This document shows positions 23,340 through 34,609 of a DNA stretch of 64,000 bases, one piece after another (within the stretch, counting starts at the first letter, position 1; each line of letters starts with the position of its first letter). A program made the translations under genes and the position numbers. The DNA is from Macrophomina tecta (lineage: Eukaryota; Ascomycota; Dothideomycetes; Botryosphaeriales; Botryosphaeriaceae): the NCBI GenBank assembly GCA_024180945.1, contig JAKSGN010000035.1, positions 2,046,001 through 2,110,000 on the forward strand, in the 5' to 3' direction. The notes below the pieces were generated by a model that was not told the origin of the DNA, did no database searches, and worked only from the letters and a program-made list of their open reading frames with translations.

Positions 23340-25253
23340 ATGCCGATACAGCTCAAGCATATCCAGCAGCTCGTTGATGAGGAAGAACGCGAGCTTGTGA
23401 ATCGATTGACCGATCGCATGAGGGCGAGTGAATTATTGGTAGATGCCATGAAATCGGAAGACGAAGTGCGTGCCCTGCAAAACGGAGGGATATGGAGATA
23501 TGGGGGGATCCCGCGTCCTCCCGTACAGCCTGTTCCTTCTGAGTCCCGAAGGAAGGTTCGTAATTCAGAAAAAATTAGGGCTCCGGGTGCAAGGGTCGAC
23601 GAAGGGAGTACAATGAGCGCCGAGCGCCTAAGGAGGTACGATAGCCTGTTGGAATCCATAGGTGAACAAAAAGGCTAACCACAAAGACAGGTCTCAGAGG
23701 ATTAGAGACCTCCAGATCCAAGAGCACTGTTGCAAGCGCCGCAAGCTGGCGGGGGGCAGGTATGCAGTTGATCTCCACAGGAGAGGAAATACAGATGGAA
23801 ATGACGCACCTGGAGATGAGATTGCGGAGGAAGAGCCGGGGGTGCAGATATCCTATGCGCATTACGAGCGGATGCTGGAACTGGAGCGTGAAAACGCAAA
23901 CCTAGTTCGAAGACTCGCGGCTGAGACAAATGATGCAAGAAGTGCAGCGCTCGGAGTTGCGGCTGGTGAGATTGAGCAGATCCGGCAAGCTTTGTAAGTA
24001 CGTCCCTACGGATTTCTCAAGGATGAAGGAAGCTAACGAGCATCTGTACGCTAAGCACGATGCAGCGCATCAATTACATGAAGGCCATCCTGCAATGGCA
24101 AACTGCAGTCAGCGAAATCCGGCGCATTCAGTTGCTTGACCAAGAGGCGGGTTTCTTGACGCCTGCAACAGCGGATCGGAACCAGGCATGGTTTACGGAG
24201 GTAATGCAGAGCATTGAAGAGCACGTCGCAGAAGCCGATGGCCAGCAGTTAACCGAATATGGTACACATGTTGACCTGCCGCCCAATTATAGGCCGACCG
24301 AGGAAGCAGCTCCCTCTGCTACCGAGGAACCGAGAAGGTCTCCCCAAGCAAGAGCTCTTGCACTCGCCAACACCAGAGTGACACAGCAGCAGCATGAGAT
24401 CCAACGGCTGACCCATGAACTGAGAATGCAGACCCGGCACGCGCAGACGCGAATTTCGGGCCTTGAACGTGACAATGAAGGGCTCAAGCGAGACAATGAT
24501 GATCTCCTGCGGACAAACAGGGAGCTCCTGCAGGAGAACCGGAGAGCGAGAGAGGCGTTCCGGCAGGTTGGGGTTGAGCCACCAGCATATTCAGCCGGCC
24601 TTGTCAACGCGCGGGAGAATAGTCGAAACCGAAGCCGCTCTCCGTACCGGGAGCCAGGGTTCGGAAGCACAAGGAGGTACCGCCAAAGGTCTCCAGTGGG
24701 AAGGAGGGAAGGGGCTCCCCATCCTCCACCGCGTGCAGAAATATCACGGCCAGGGATGATAATACGTTTTGGTAGGCGGCAGGAGCCGGCAAACGAGCCG
24801 ACATCGCTACGGGGACATGGGCCAGTGTCGCTGGTTTTTGGAAGACGGGAGCCGGCCACGCCCTCTCAGGCCCCGAACCAACCATATATCCGCCGCAGTG
24901 AGCAGGGTCGGAGCATTGGCGCCTCCGGGCAGCAGCAGGACCGGGAACGCCCGTTCGCCAGCACGACTCCACGCGATCAAGCCCGGAACCGTAGCCGGAT
25001 GCCGGATTGGCAGCCGGCCGGGGAGCCCGCCAGCAGACGGTCAGGCTCGCGCCAACGTGCGGGAAATATGACGACCTGGACGCGCTCCCGGGCCGAGCGT
25101 ACACCGCCGGAGCAGCGGTCGCAGGAATGGCACCCGATGTTCGGAGGGTTGACCGTGGCGAGTTATCCGGGGGGGAACGACTGCTTACGAGGAGGGCTTG
25201 ACCGAAGAGGCGGACGATTATGTGGGAGGCTCGCGGCGGACTGGAGACGGTAG
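23340..25253 (+). CDS. Unrecognised coiled-coil protein with RS/RG-rich tail
   Basis: 601 aa from exons 23340..23661, 23708..23993 and 24056..25253. The 46-nt and 62-nt introns both carry a GCTAAC branch-site sequence, and the assembled frame is intact. Helical segments contain QLVDEEERELVNRLTDRM, YERMLELERENANLVRRL and LERDNEGLKRDNDDLLRTNR, clear coiled coils. From residue ~330 the chain becomes Arg/Ser/Pro/Gln/Gly-rich (NRSRSPYREP, RNRSRMPDW), as in RNA-associated disordered tails. The start is uncertain: the same frame looks coding back to about 23160 with no ATG, which argues that the preceding 631-residue frame is its 5' part, through a missed intron or a frameshift. No family recognised. 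Confidence 0.6.
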
Positions 25254-25534
25254 GAGACGGCCGTCCAGCCGTCCTCCCGAGGAAGGGCTTTGAACGGTTC
25301 CCCGAGCGTATTGGGGTGGACAGGCGTGGGCAGCGGCGGAGCGAAGTGACCTCGCCTCTTTGGCGGGAGAGCCGGGCAGGTGTTCTCCTTCCGTTTTGGG
25401 TCGGGAGCGTGCGGGGCAGCAAGATTTACCTCCCGGCTGAGACAAGCGTAGCATGACTGTCGCACAGATATCACCCTCATCAAACGCGTGAAACACAATG
25501 TTCTTGTCCGCCCGGCTTCTTGGCCGCCTCTCGA

Positions 25535-28176
25535 ATGAACGCCATGTTCGGCTTCCTCATTGCACTCGCTTGCGCCGCCTCGCCTATCGCTGCTCAGGCG
25601 GGCGGCGATTTCGACATCTTGGATTTTGTGGATCCGCTAATTGGGTCGAATGGCGGAGGGAACGTCTTCTGTGGCGCAACTCTGCCGTATGGGTTTGTGC
25701 GTGTACCACCTCCCTGTGCTATGGGCAGGACATCACCATGCACGTGGTGTCCGGCAACTTCCCAAGCATCGCTTCGCCTCGGCCACAAGAATCACTCGCC
25801 TGGCTCTGTGTTCTGTGCGTGTCCCGCTAAACGGCTGAGATACAGGCAAAAGCATCTGCCGATGTCGATGGCCAGAACACAGGCGGCTTCTCGACAGATG
25901 GCAGCAATGTCATCGGCTTTTCGAGCTTGCACGACTCTGGAACCGGCGGCAATCCATCCCTAGGCAACTTTCCCCTGATGCCGCAGTTGTGCGCCGAAAA
26001 TGACATTAACAACTGCTCCTTCTCCAAGCAAGCGCGCGCCACACCTTACCGCAACGATTCCATCGTGGCCAGGCCCGGGTATTTTGCGTTGGCTCTGGAC
26101 AACGGCATAAGCGCAGAGATGGCCGTATCCCAGCACGCTGCGTTGTATAATTTCCAATTCCCAGACGTCAACGCCAGCGACGGCACGCAACTGGTCCCCA
26201 TGGTCCTGCTGGATCTCACGGATCTGTGGGACAGTCGCCAGAATGGGACCTTCCAGGTGCAAGGGACCAGGATGACCGGAAACGGGACGTTTCTGCCGAG
26301 CTTTGGAGCGGGATCCTACGAAGTGCACTTCTGTGTGGATTTCTTCGGCCACACCGGCCCCGTCTACGACAGTGGCATCTGGGTCAACGAAAGGGGCGGT
26401 TCGGATCAACAGGAGATATTCGTCACCAGGGGTTTCAACAACTTCTATCTCCAAGCTGGCGGATTTGTGCGGCTCCTCGCAGAAGCCAACAGAACCATCA
26501 CCGCGAGGGTGGGCTTGAGCTATATCAGCGCCCAGAAGGCGTGCCGGAACGCAGAGGCGGAGATTCCAAGCCCGCTGTCGGATTTCAATCGCCTTAGAGC
26601 AGCTGCCGAGGATGCTTGGAGGGACAAACTGAGCCCGATAACCCTAGACGCCGGTGAGGTCAGCCAGGACTTGCAGAAGAACTTCTGGAGCTCGATTTAC
26701 AGGACAATGATCTCACCCCAGGACTATACGGGCGAGAATCCACGCTGGAACACGTCAGTTTATTACGACTCGTTCTATTGCCTGTGGGACCAGTTCAGGT
26801 CTCAGCTGCCCCTGCTCACCATTCTGGATCCGACGGCTTATTCAGACATGCTGAACAGTCTCCTGTTCATCTACCAGAATGAGGGTTGGCTGCCGGATTG
26901 CCGGATGAGTTTAAGCAAGGGCTGGACTCAGGGAGGCTCGAATGCAGATGTGGTACTGGTGGATGCTTATTTCAAGAACGTCACCGGTGTGGACTGGGAC
27001 CTTGCCTGGAAGGCCGTTGTGAATGATGCAGAAAATGAGCCGCTGGAATGGTCAAAGGAAGGTAGAGGAGGCCTGCTGTCCTGGAAGAACCTCCACTATA
27101 TTCCGGCCCTTGATTTTGACTATCTTGGTTTCGGGACTAACTCGAGAAGCATCTCACGCACCTTGGAATACGCTTACAACGATTATTGCATCGGAGCGCT
27201 TGGAAGAGCACTGGGCAAGGATGGATATGAGACGTATTTGGCCCGGGGCAACAACTGGAAGAACCTCTTCAAAGAGGATCAAACTTCGATTATCAACGGC
27301 ACAGATTCAGGCTTCGTCGGCTTCTTCCAACCCAAGTACCTGAACGCAACTTGGGGATTCCAGGATCCGATCTCGTGCAGCCCTGTGGCGGGGTTCTGTT
27401 CCCTGACAAGCAACCCTTCGGAGACGTTTGAATCAAGTATCTGGGAGTATCAGTTGTAAGTCTCGAGCGGAGAACAAGTGCGGAACTGCAACCTTACTGA
27501 TACTGCTCCAAGTTTCGTACCCCAAGACATGGAAACGCTCATTGCAAGACTTGGTGGAGATCAAAGATTTGTCGACCGGCTGGACTATTTCCACGAGTCG
27601 CCCCTCGTAGATATAGGAAATGAGCCGGTGTTCTTGAGCGTCTTCGAATACCATTACGCAGGGAGACCTGCCCTTTCAGCACGACGCTCTCATTCTTACA
27701 TCCCGTCTCGCTTCAACACTTCCTACAGTGGCCTACCAGGGAATGATGATGTGAGTACCGTGAATCTGGGTGAGCTACATATGTTTGAACTGACGCGTTC
27801 CCAGAGCGGCGCAATGGGCTCTTATGGAGCTTTCAACATGATGGGCCTCTTTCCCAACCCTGGCCAGAACGTCTACCTTATTATTCCGCCGTATTTCCCG
27901 AGAATACAAGTGCGGCATCCAGTAACGAATCGGACGGCGACGATACGTGCGGATAATTTCGACGCCGCTTACAGCAACATCTACATCCAGAATGCGACGC
28001 TGAATGGAGAGCCGTACACCAAAAACTGGATTGGGCATGAGTTCTTCACGCAGGGCGGCGAGCTGGTCCTGACCCTAGGTAGCGAGGAGAGCCAGTGGGG
28101 AACAGCTGTAGAGGATCGACCGCCTTCGGAGACTGGAGGAAGTCGGATTGAGGAGCGGTCTTGGAGCGGCCTTTAG
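25535..28176 (+). CDS. Secreted GH92 alpha-1,2-mannosidase family glycosidase
   Basis: 793 aa from exons 25535..25696, 25846..27455, 27513..27750 and 27805..28176. Glycoside hydrolase family 92 enzymes are Ca-dependent exo-mannosidases acting on fungal or host mannans and N-glycans. Residues 1-22 are a signal peptide ending at AQA. The family N-terminal block is FVDPLIGSNGGGNVFCGATL, continued across intron 1 as PYGFAKASADVDGQNTGGFS, then GFSSLHDSGTGGNPSLGNF. The catalytic barrel has YYDSFYCLWDQFRSQLPLL, NEGWLPDCRMSLSKGWTQGG and DVVLVDAYFKN, and the end shows GSYGAFNMMGLFPNPGQ and GEPYTKNWIGHEFF. Several NxS/T sequons fit secretion. It begins 280 bp after the unrecognised coiled-coil gene. 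No truncation seen. Confidence 0.93.
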
Positions 28177-29228
28177 TAGGACGGCGACCGCTGCGCAAAC
28201 AGCCTGACAATGAAGGCGATGATTCAGCTTCTGTTTCATTCGACTCCATCAGGCGTGGACTGAAGTCACTTGCTGGCCAAGTTCCGTAGCTGATCCATTG
28301 GAACTTGAGTCGCAATCCACACGGCGCGTTGAGATCTTCGCTCAGTTGTTAGCGCTCCAGAAACTCCGCTTTTTTAAGTCCGGACGGATGCCTTGGCTTC
28401 TCGTGAAGTTTGCATTGTTTACTGCGTTATTTTCGGCGCCGTCTTTGTCATCACGGAAAGCCGTCGGGAAGCCACCGGAAGCCCGCCGAGAAGCGGAGGG
28501 AGCTGACTAAGCGCAGCGGAACGGCGATGCTCTGCGGTAAGACACCCGATCTTGCATGCCTGATTAGGTAGGCGGCAGTTATAGTGCCGACAGCAGTGAT
28601 TAGTGAACCTGAAGCTCGAGTTACGCTCTCTATATGCCCACGGCGGGGCGGATTACTGACTGCCAATGCACTCGCGACTTCAGTGTGGCGGGCCTCGGGC
28701 CATCGGGTGATGCAATCCTTACCTGCGATCGGAAACCTCTCCGTAGACGTTGCTGGTGTGCTGGTGCAATGGCCGCCATGTCGAGCCATGCGATCGACCT
28801 CAGCGTCTCTGAGCAGTCTGCGGAAAGCATGCTGAGCCCGGCAGGGCGGGGCAACTCGGCAGTTGGAGAGGGCAGCTTCCAACACCACCTGGGCCCCTCT
28901 AGGTTTCTGCCTGCAACGCTTCTTGACCCCGAGTCATGCATCCGTGGAGCAGGTCGAAAGAATTCGATACCTTCCGCCCAGCCAGATTGCCGGCCGGCCA
29001 CGCCTCTCCACCCCAGGGCAGGAGAAGTTACGTCATCATCCGCTTGTCCTTGTGATGAATAATGCGGCCATAGCTCCAATATATTCCTGTCATCACGGGC
29101 CTTTTCCCTAAAGCCGGGTGGGTATAAGAAGCTCCCTGTAGCCCGTCCGGCTCAATGGTTCTTATGTTGTAGCCCCCAGATACCCCTCCTGTTCCCAAGC
29201 CTTCAGAGACCCTTCAATTGCACCCACC
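28177..29228. other. Intergenic region
   Basis: About 1.05 kb between genes on the same strand. Contains a TATAAG element at 29123. Overlapping Arg/Cys/Ser-rich frames occur on both strands without domain content. Confidence 0.5.
29123..29128 (+). promoter_or_regulatory. Candidate TATA element for the MDR oxidoreductase gene
   Basis: TATAAG, about 106 bp before the start codon at 29229 and in the right orientation. The placement suits a TATA box with a short leader, but no transcript evidence is available. Confidence 0.35.
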
Positions 29229-30462
29229 ATGTCGAACATTCCCCAAACTCACAAGGAGTGGCGTGTCCAGGGCCAGAATGGCAACGATTCGCTCATTTTC
29301 AATGAGAAGGCCAAGGTCCCCGAATTGGGCGACAAGGACGTCCTCGTGAAGTGTACGGCCCCGCTTGTAATCGCTTCGACACGCCGCCGAAGCGACGACG
29401 CTCACATTACATTCCAGTCCACGCCGCCTCCCTCAACTTCCGCGACCTGATTATTCCCCGGGGCATGTATCCCTTTGCCCTTAGGGACAACGTTGTCCCC
29501 GCCTCTGACGGCGCCGGTGAGGTCGTCGCTGTGGGCCCCCGTGTGACCCGCTTCAAGCCGGGCGACAAGGTGGCCACGCTCTTCAACCAGGGACACATCG
29601 CCGGCTCACTGGACCAACAGAGCATTGGCACCGGTGTCGGTGGTGTTGTTGACGGCGCTCTGCGCCAATACGGTGCTTTCGACCAGGAGGGCCTCGTCGA
29701 GATCCCCAAGAACCTTAACTGGATCGAGGCTTCTACCCTGAGTTGCGCTGCTGTGACTGCCTGGAACGGTTTGTATGGCCTCGAGGGCCGTGGCTTGAAG
29801 CAGGGCGAGTGGGTTTTGACCCAAGGAACGGGTGGCGTCTCCATGTTCGCGCTGCAGGTACGTGTGTAGATTCAACCCCCGCCCGGGCTGCCTTTGGCGC
29901 TGGCCGACTACCCGGCGCCGATGCCGTCATCGCCATTCATTTCCCCACAAGCAAAGACTAACGAAACCATGCGCAGTTCGCCAAATCCGCCGGAGCCAAG
30001 GTCATCGCAACCACCTCCTCCCAAGCCAAGGCGGACAAGCTCAAGCAGCTCGGCGCCGACCACATCATCAATTACAAGGAGACGCCCAACTGGGGCGAGA
30101 AGGCCAAGGAGCTGACCGGCGGCCGCGGCGTCGACCATGTCCTCGAGGTCGGCGGGCCCAAGACCATGGCCCAGTCGCTCAAGTCCATCCGCATCGACGG
30201 CATCATCAGCATCATCGGCTTCGTCGGCGGCCAGTCGGATGAGCAGCCCACCTTCCTCGACTGCCTCAGCAACCTTTGCACCGTTCGCGCCCTGCTCGTC
30301 GGCTCGCGCCAGCAGTTCGAGGATATGAACCGCGCGATCGAGGCGAATGACATTCATCCCGTTGTAGATGAGAAGGTGTTTACGCTCGAGCAGACCAAGG
30401 AGGCGTATCAGTACCAGTGGGAGCAGAAGCACTTTGGCAAGGTCGCCATTAAGATTGAGTAA
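29229..30462 (+). CDS. MDR-superfamily alcohol dehydrogenase/quinone oxidoreductase-like enzyme
   Basis: 349 aa from exons 29229..29352, 29418..29857 and 29977..30462. NAD(P)H-dependent medium-chain oxidoreductase. The N-terminal GroES-like domain runs KEWRVQGQNG...VLVKFHAASLNFRDL...DGAGEVVAVGPRVTRFKPGD. The Rossmann domain has the nucleotide loop TQGTGGVSMFALQFAKSAGA and IATTSSQAKADKLKQLGADH. The C-terminus folds back (VVDEKVFTLEQTKEAYQYQ). The catalytic-zinc Cys and His ligands of classical ADH are not visible, so quinone-oxidoreductase-type chemistry is more likely. It resembles the fungal 'zinc-type alcohol dehydrogenase-like' group. Substrate unknown. Confidence 0.92.
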
Positions 30463-31406
30463 TTCCGGGGATCTTCGCTTCCGTAGTCCTTGAGAAACGG
30501 GCTATGTCCATGTGTACAGCAGCAACTATATATGAGACATGATTCAAGACAAAAAAGCAGTTTGATGTCCGTTCATGAAAATTACCAAGACAGCGGCCTG
30601 TTATGAGAAGGATGCTGCGAGCCATTAGCCCCGAGAAATGTACAGAGCCCATGGATGGCATCACCACCTTCCCCTATCGCCCACCATCAACCACAAATCA
30701 TGCTCCGACCTCGCATTACCTCAGGGCCAGTGAAGAAGATCCGATTCATTTTACAGCAGCCTCAAAAGCAAACTCAAAATACTCGGAGTGTGTCTGCAAT
30801 TCAAACAGCCACATCGAGAACCCAAGTATGGGCACAATTTTACCAAGCAAGGAGCAGGTGGTTTAAACAGCAAGTAACAGGAGTCGGAGACTGCAAACTT
30901 AAAAGGGACCTAGCGCAAAAGTAGTGCGGTTTGGAGGTACGTATTTACATATCTTACCGACAGTTGAAGTAGGCCAGCTTTATACAGGACTAGATACGGT
31001 GATCCGGAGGGTGATCTGGAGGAATATCAACGGTGCGGCCAGCCTTGCACGGATCTTGCTGCATAAAGGAGCACGTAGATGGCGTCGCACGAGAATGAGC
31101 TGAACAGACCGTTGAGCGAGAGAAGCAAGGTGAACTTGTGCCCTGCATGTCATCCGTTGATTGAAGGATAGTACCCGCCGGCTCAGTTCCTCATGCTGCG
31201 CCTCTTGTCTTCTGGTCATACAGATTTGAGTTCTTCCAAAAAATGCTTGCTGTTTCTCCCTAGTTAATACACCATGCCACCCTCTGTTTTCAATACTAAC
31301 TCCTGTCCGCGCTTCTAATGCCCTCAATGCGTGATTGTCCAAAAGTAACCCAAGTCGCCTGCTCTACCGCCGACCTATCATGCGAATACTGTCCGAGAAC
31401 CGACGC
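30463..31406. other. Intergenic region between convergent genes
   Basis: 944 bp between the stops of the MDR oxidoreductase and the hexokinase-family gene. No gene, RNA or repeat recognised. Confidence 0.55.
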
Positions 31407-33265
31407 TCACCTAGCCTCAGCGAACATTCCCGCCAAAACCGCCGCCCCAATAACACCTCCATCCTTTGCTTCCCCCAACACAACTCGCTTCGATGCATTC
31501 TTAGGGGAGCCTTTAGACAGCAGCGTTTCTATCCATTTCTCGCAAATTTCCAGATAGCCCGGATACTGCAAGATGACGCCGCCCGTATGCGCGACAATCA
31601 GCTCCTCTTTCTCCGCAGGCGCCGGAGCGCCGCCGTCCCCATTGCTCCCGGCCACCTCCTCCCCGTCATCATCATCCAAACACACCTCCCCAACCCTCGC
31701 CAACAACCCCACAATCATCGCGGCGACCAGCGCCGCCGACCTGACCTGCACCGCCTCGGCCACCGCCCTCAGCAAACCCACGCGCTCCCTCGTCCACGCA
31801 AACGCCCCCGTCCCCTCCGCCGGAGGAGGATACCGCTCTTCCAAGCACCTCGCCAGCGCCTCGTCATCATCCAAGACCGCGACGACCGTCGCCAGAAACC
31901 GCGTCGACACGGCGTTCCGCTGCAAGAGTGCGGGCGGCAGGTCCTCACGCGCACTGCCGCCGCCGCACACCTCGGGCAGGAGCTGCACGAGGGCGATGCG
32001 GACGAGCTCGCCGAGGTAGCGGCCCGCCGTCATGTACTCGACGGGCTGGAAGCCGGGGGCGTCGCAGGCGCGGTCGAGCTCGACGTCCCAGATGGTGGGG
32101 ACGCCGAGGTGCTTGAGAGGCCGCTCGGTGCCGCAGACGGACCACTCTGTGTTGACGACGATGCGGGTGGTGGTGGTGGTGGTGGTGGTGGTGGTGTCGT
32201 CTTCGTCCGAGGAAGAGGAAGGGAGTGGTAGTGGTGGTGGTCGTAGGTCAAGGTGCTGGGTCTTGGAAGGGCTGAGGGCGGAGAGCGGCATGGGGACTGT
32301 GGCATTGGTGCCCGTGCCGACGACCAGGCCCATGGCCACGCGGCTGTTGCTGGAAGTGGGCGTGGAGTAGGCGAGCGAGGCGTAGGTGGCGACCGTGTCG
32401 TTGGTGATGGCGGCGATCTTGAGCCGGGGTAGTCTGGGGGTGGTGGCGGTTGGGGGTGGCGGCGCTGGTGTGCTTGCTTTTTGTGGGGAGATGAGGTGCC
32501 CGTTGGTCGTTGCGGCGGTTGCGTCCGCGCAGTGGCGTGCGTAGCCGGCTAGAAGCATTTTGCCTAGGTTGAGGTCTGAGGTGATGGCAAAGCCTTTGCC
32601 CATGGGCATCAGGGTGGCTTGGGATATGGAGTCTTGTCTGTCGGGATATATGGTGGTTAGCTTAAGGTTGGTCAGGCACGCGGAAGTGACCCGGAGATCC
32701 TTGCTTCGTATTCGAGAATATGGGAGTGGTGATGGCTATCGAGGGCCCGAGGACAGGCGGAGAAATAGGACACATACTTCATAGGAAAGCTGAATGTGAT
32801 GCCCATGGGTATCTCGTCGAGGTCCTCGACCCCCAGGCTGACATCGTCCAGGGCCTCCTTAATAACACCGGCGATGCAGTCGCCGATCCAAAGAAACAGA
32901 TCATCAGCCTGGTCCATCTTCACATGGTCCTCAATGGGCCATGCGCGCTCATGAGAACGGCGAATCTTGGTGGGCCTGCTGCCATTCTGATGGCGTGATA
33001 TTGCGAGATTGGAGTCGTCCTCGGCTTCACCCAGCAGCTCGACGAAGCCAACGCGCAAATTGGTGCCGCCCACGTCGATGGCCAGAAAGACGCCGGTCTC
33101 TCTGCCAGTTGGCAAGGCAGTGACTGGAGTGGCTAGGAAATGAATCGGCGAGGACAGGGCTAGGTCTTTGTAGGTTTCAGAGAAGCCCCGGGCCAGTCGC
33201 AGCAGGTCGGTGGAGTTGATGTGGCGGGTAAGCGGCTGCAGCACAGCAGCATAATCACAGGCCAT
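31407..33265 (-). CDS. Hexokinase-family protein (divergent, possibly regulatory)
   Basis: 572 aa; minus-strand exons 33265..32778 and 32637..31407 (140-nt intron, GTATGT..ACAG). The small domain has the ATP loop LAIDVGGTNLRVGFVEL and the sugar-contact strand ITFSFPMKQ. The conserved MGKGF carries the sugar-binding Lys; KIAAITNDTVATYASL supplies the catalytic Asp; GLVVGTGTNATV is the second phosphate loop; and NTEW with the downstream MTAGRYLGELVRIAL helix gives the sugar-binding Glu residues. So key residues appear present. Divergent features are a Pro/Ala/Thr-rich insertion before the NDT motif and a Ser/Asp/poly-Thr insertion between the GTG loop and NTEW. Filamentous fungi have atypical hexokinases (HxkC, HxkD/XprF) with regulatory roles; this may be one, but the sequence alone does not show whether it is catalytically active. 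Head to head with the GILT gene. Confidence 0.87.
32165..32197 (-). repeat. In-frame trinucleotide repeat encoding about ten threonines
   Basis: (GGT)n on the plus strand, read as ACC (Thr) codons in the hexokinase-family gene, directly after a Ser/Asp run. It lies in an insertion outside the conserved motifs, so length variation would be tolerated. Confidence 0.85.
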
Positions 33266-33634
33266 TGCTGAGAGGGGGTGGACGGTGTGGAGGCAGGAGG
33301 TTGGAGGGCGGGCAAGATAAGGCCGCCATTGTTTGGCCGACGGGGATGGGATGCGATCTGACAGGAGCTGGAGCAGCCACTCTCAGCCCCAGCCCTCGGG
33401 CCGCAAGGTAGCGAAGGGTAGGCGGGCGGAAGGAGCAAAAGCAGCAGCTGGGGGAGGGCTGCGCGCCGCCTGCCGCCCGCCGTCTGGCCAGTCACGGGCG
33501 CGCTGTGAGCTGTCCGGCCTCTGGACCCTGAACGACTGACGTGCCTGTTGATCGCTGCTGGTGGCTTTTCCTTCCCGTCAACGCTTCTCTCTCACTCACC
33601 GTCCCCGCCAGATCCTCGCCGCGTCTTTGCAGCC
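33266..33634. promoter_or_regulatory. Shared divergent promoter region (hexokinase-family gene / GILT-like gene)
   Basis: 369 bp between two start codons pointing away from each other. GC-rich, with no clear TATA element. A bidirectional promoter is inferred from spacing only. Confidence 0.4.
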
Positions 33635-34609
33635 ATGGACGAGAAGCAACCCCTGCCCTACACAAACGCCCCGCCGTCTGAGGCGCCCCGCCCGCGCCGT
33701 GCACTCCTGCCCGTCTTCCTGCGCGCTGCCGTCATAGCTCTGCTTACCTTGTTCGTCCTCTTCTTCCCGACCGGCATCGAAAGCAGCTCCCTCGCCGCTG
33801 GAGACCAGGCTACCGACCGCTCCGGCGATGGCGTCCCTCACGCACCTGTAGCTGAGGCCAAAAGGGTGCCGCTCGAGGCCCACATCATGTACGTTGCCGC
33901 CGTTTCCTCCGCTCATCCCAAGCTCCCAAACAAGCCAACAAGCCCCCAAACCACCGAATCCGATCGCCTCATCAATCCAAAGTTCAGCGCTCACCCCGTT
34001 TCCCCACCATCTCCAGGTCCAAATGCCCCGACGCTCTCGACTGCCTGCAGCTACTCGTCCTGCCGACCATGGTCGAGATCTCTGACCGCATCGACTTCAA
34101 ACTCTCGTACATCGGCAAGCCGACCGACCACGACGACGGCGTCGAGTGCAAGCACGGCGAGAGCGAGTGCTTGGGCAACATGATCGAGCTGTGCGCCGCC
34201 GACAAGTACCCCGACCCCAAAATCTACCTCGGCTTCACCTACTGCCTCACCCGCCAGTACGAGAAGATCGCCGAGCGCCACATGATCCAGGACTGTGCCA
34301 TGGAGCACGGCATCGACTTCGCCCGCATCAACGACTGTCTGACGCAGGATGATGGCGGATATGTGGCAGATCTGCTGCAGGCGAGCTTCGTGCGCAGTGC
34401 CGAGGCCAACGTCACCAAGAGCTGCACCGTAAGAACAGCTTAGCCGGGAACTAGAAGAGCATTACTGACAATTGGAATAGATCCGTTTGGACGAGAAGGT
34501 TCGCTGTATCCGTGACGGCGGCGAGTGGAAGGACTGCCCTGGCGGCTCCGACAGAGACTCGCTCATCCGGGACATCAACAACCTTTACCAGGAGCTCAAC
34601 GCTGCTTAG
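33635..34609 (+). CDS. GILT-family (gamma-interferon-inducible lysosomal thiol reductase-like) protein
   Basis: 264 aa from exons 33635..33888, 34017..34428 and 34481..34609. Residues ~24-46 form a hydrophobic signal anchor (FLRAAVIALLTLFVLFFPTG) after a Pro-rich cytosolic N-terminus, so the protein is probably a type II membrane or secretory/vacuolar protein. The exact GILT signature is present at 129-144: C-K-H-G-E-S-E-C, LGN, four residues, C. The thioredoxin-fold active site, CxxC in animal GILT, reads SKCPDALDC here: Cys88 is kept but the fourth position is Ala. Six further cysteines follow. Classical GILT reduces disulfides in acidic compartments; the changed motif makes reductase activity uncertain. 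Confidence 0.88.

Noticed and set aside
25498..25830. Upstream ATG at 25498 as the GH92 start
   Set aside because: It is in a different frame from the GH92 signal peptide; the ATG at 25535 gives a proper secretory signal.
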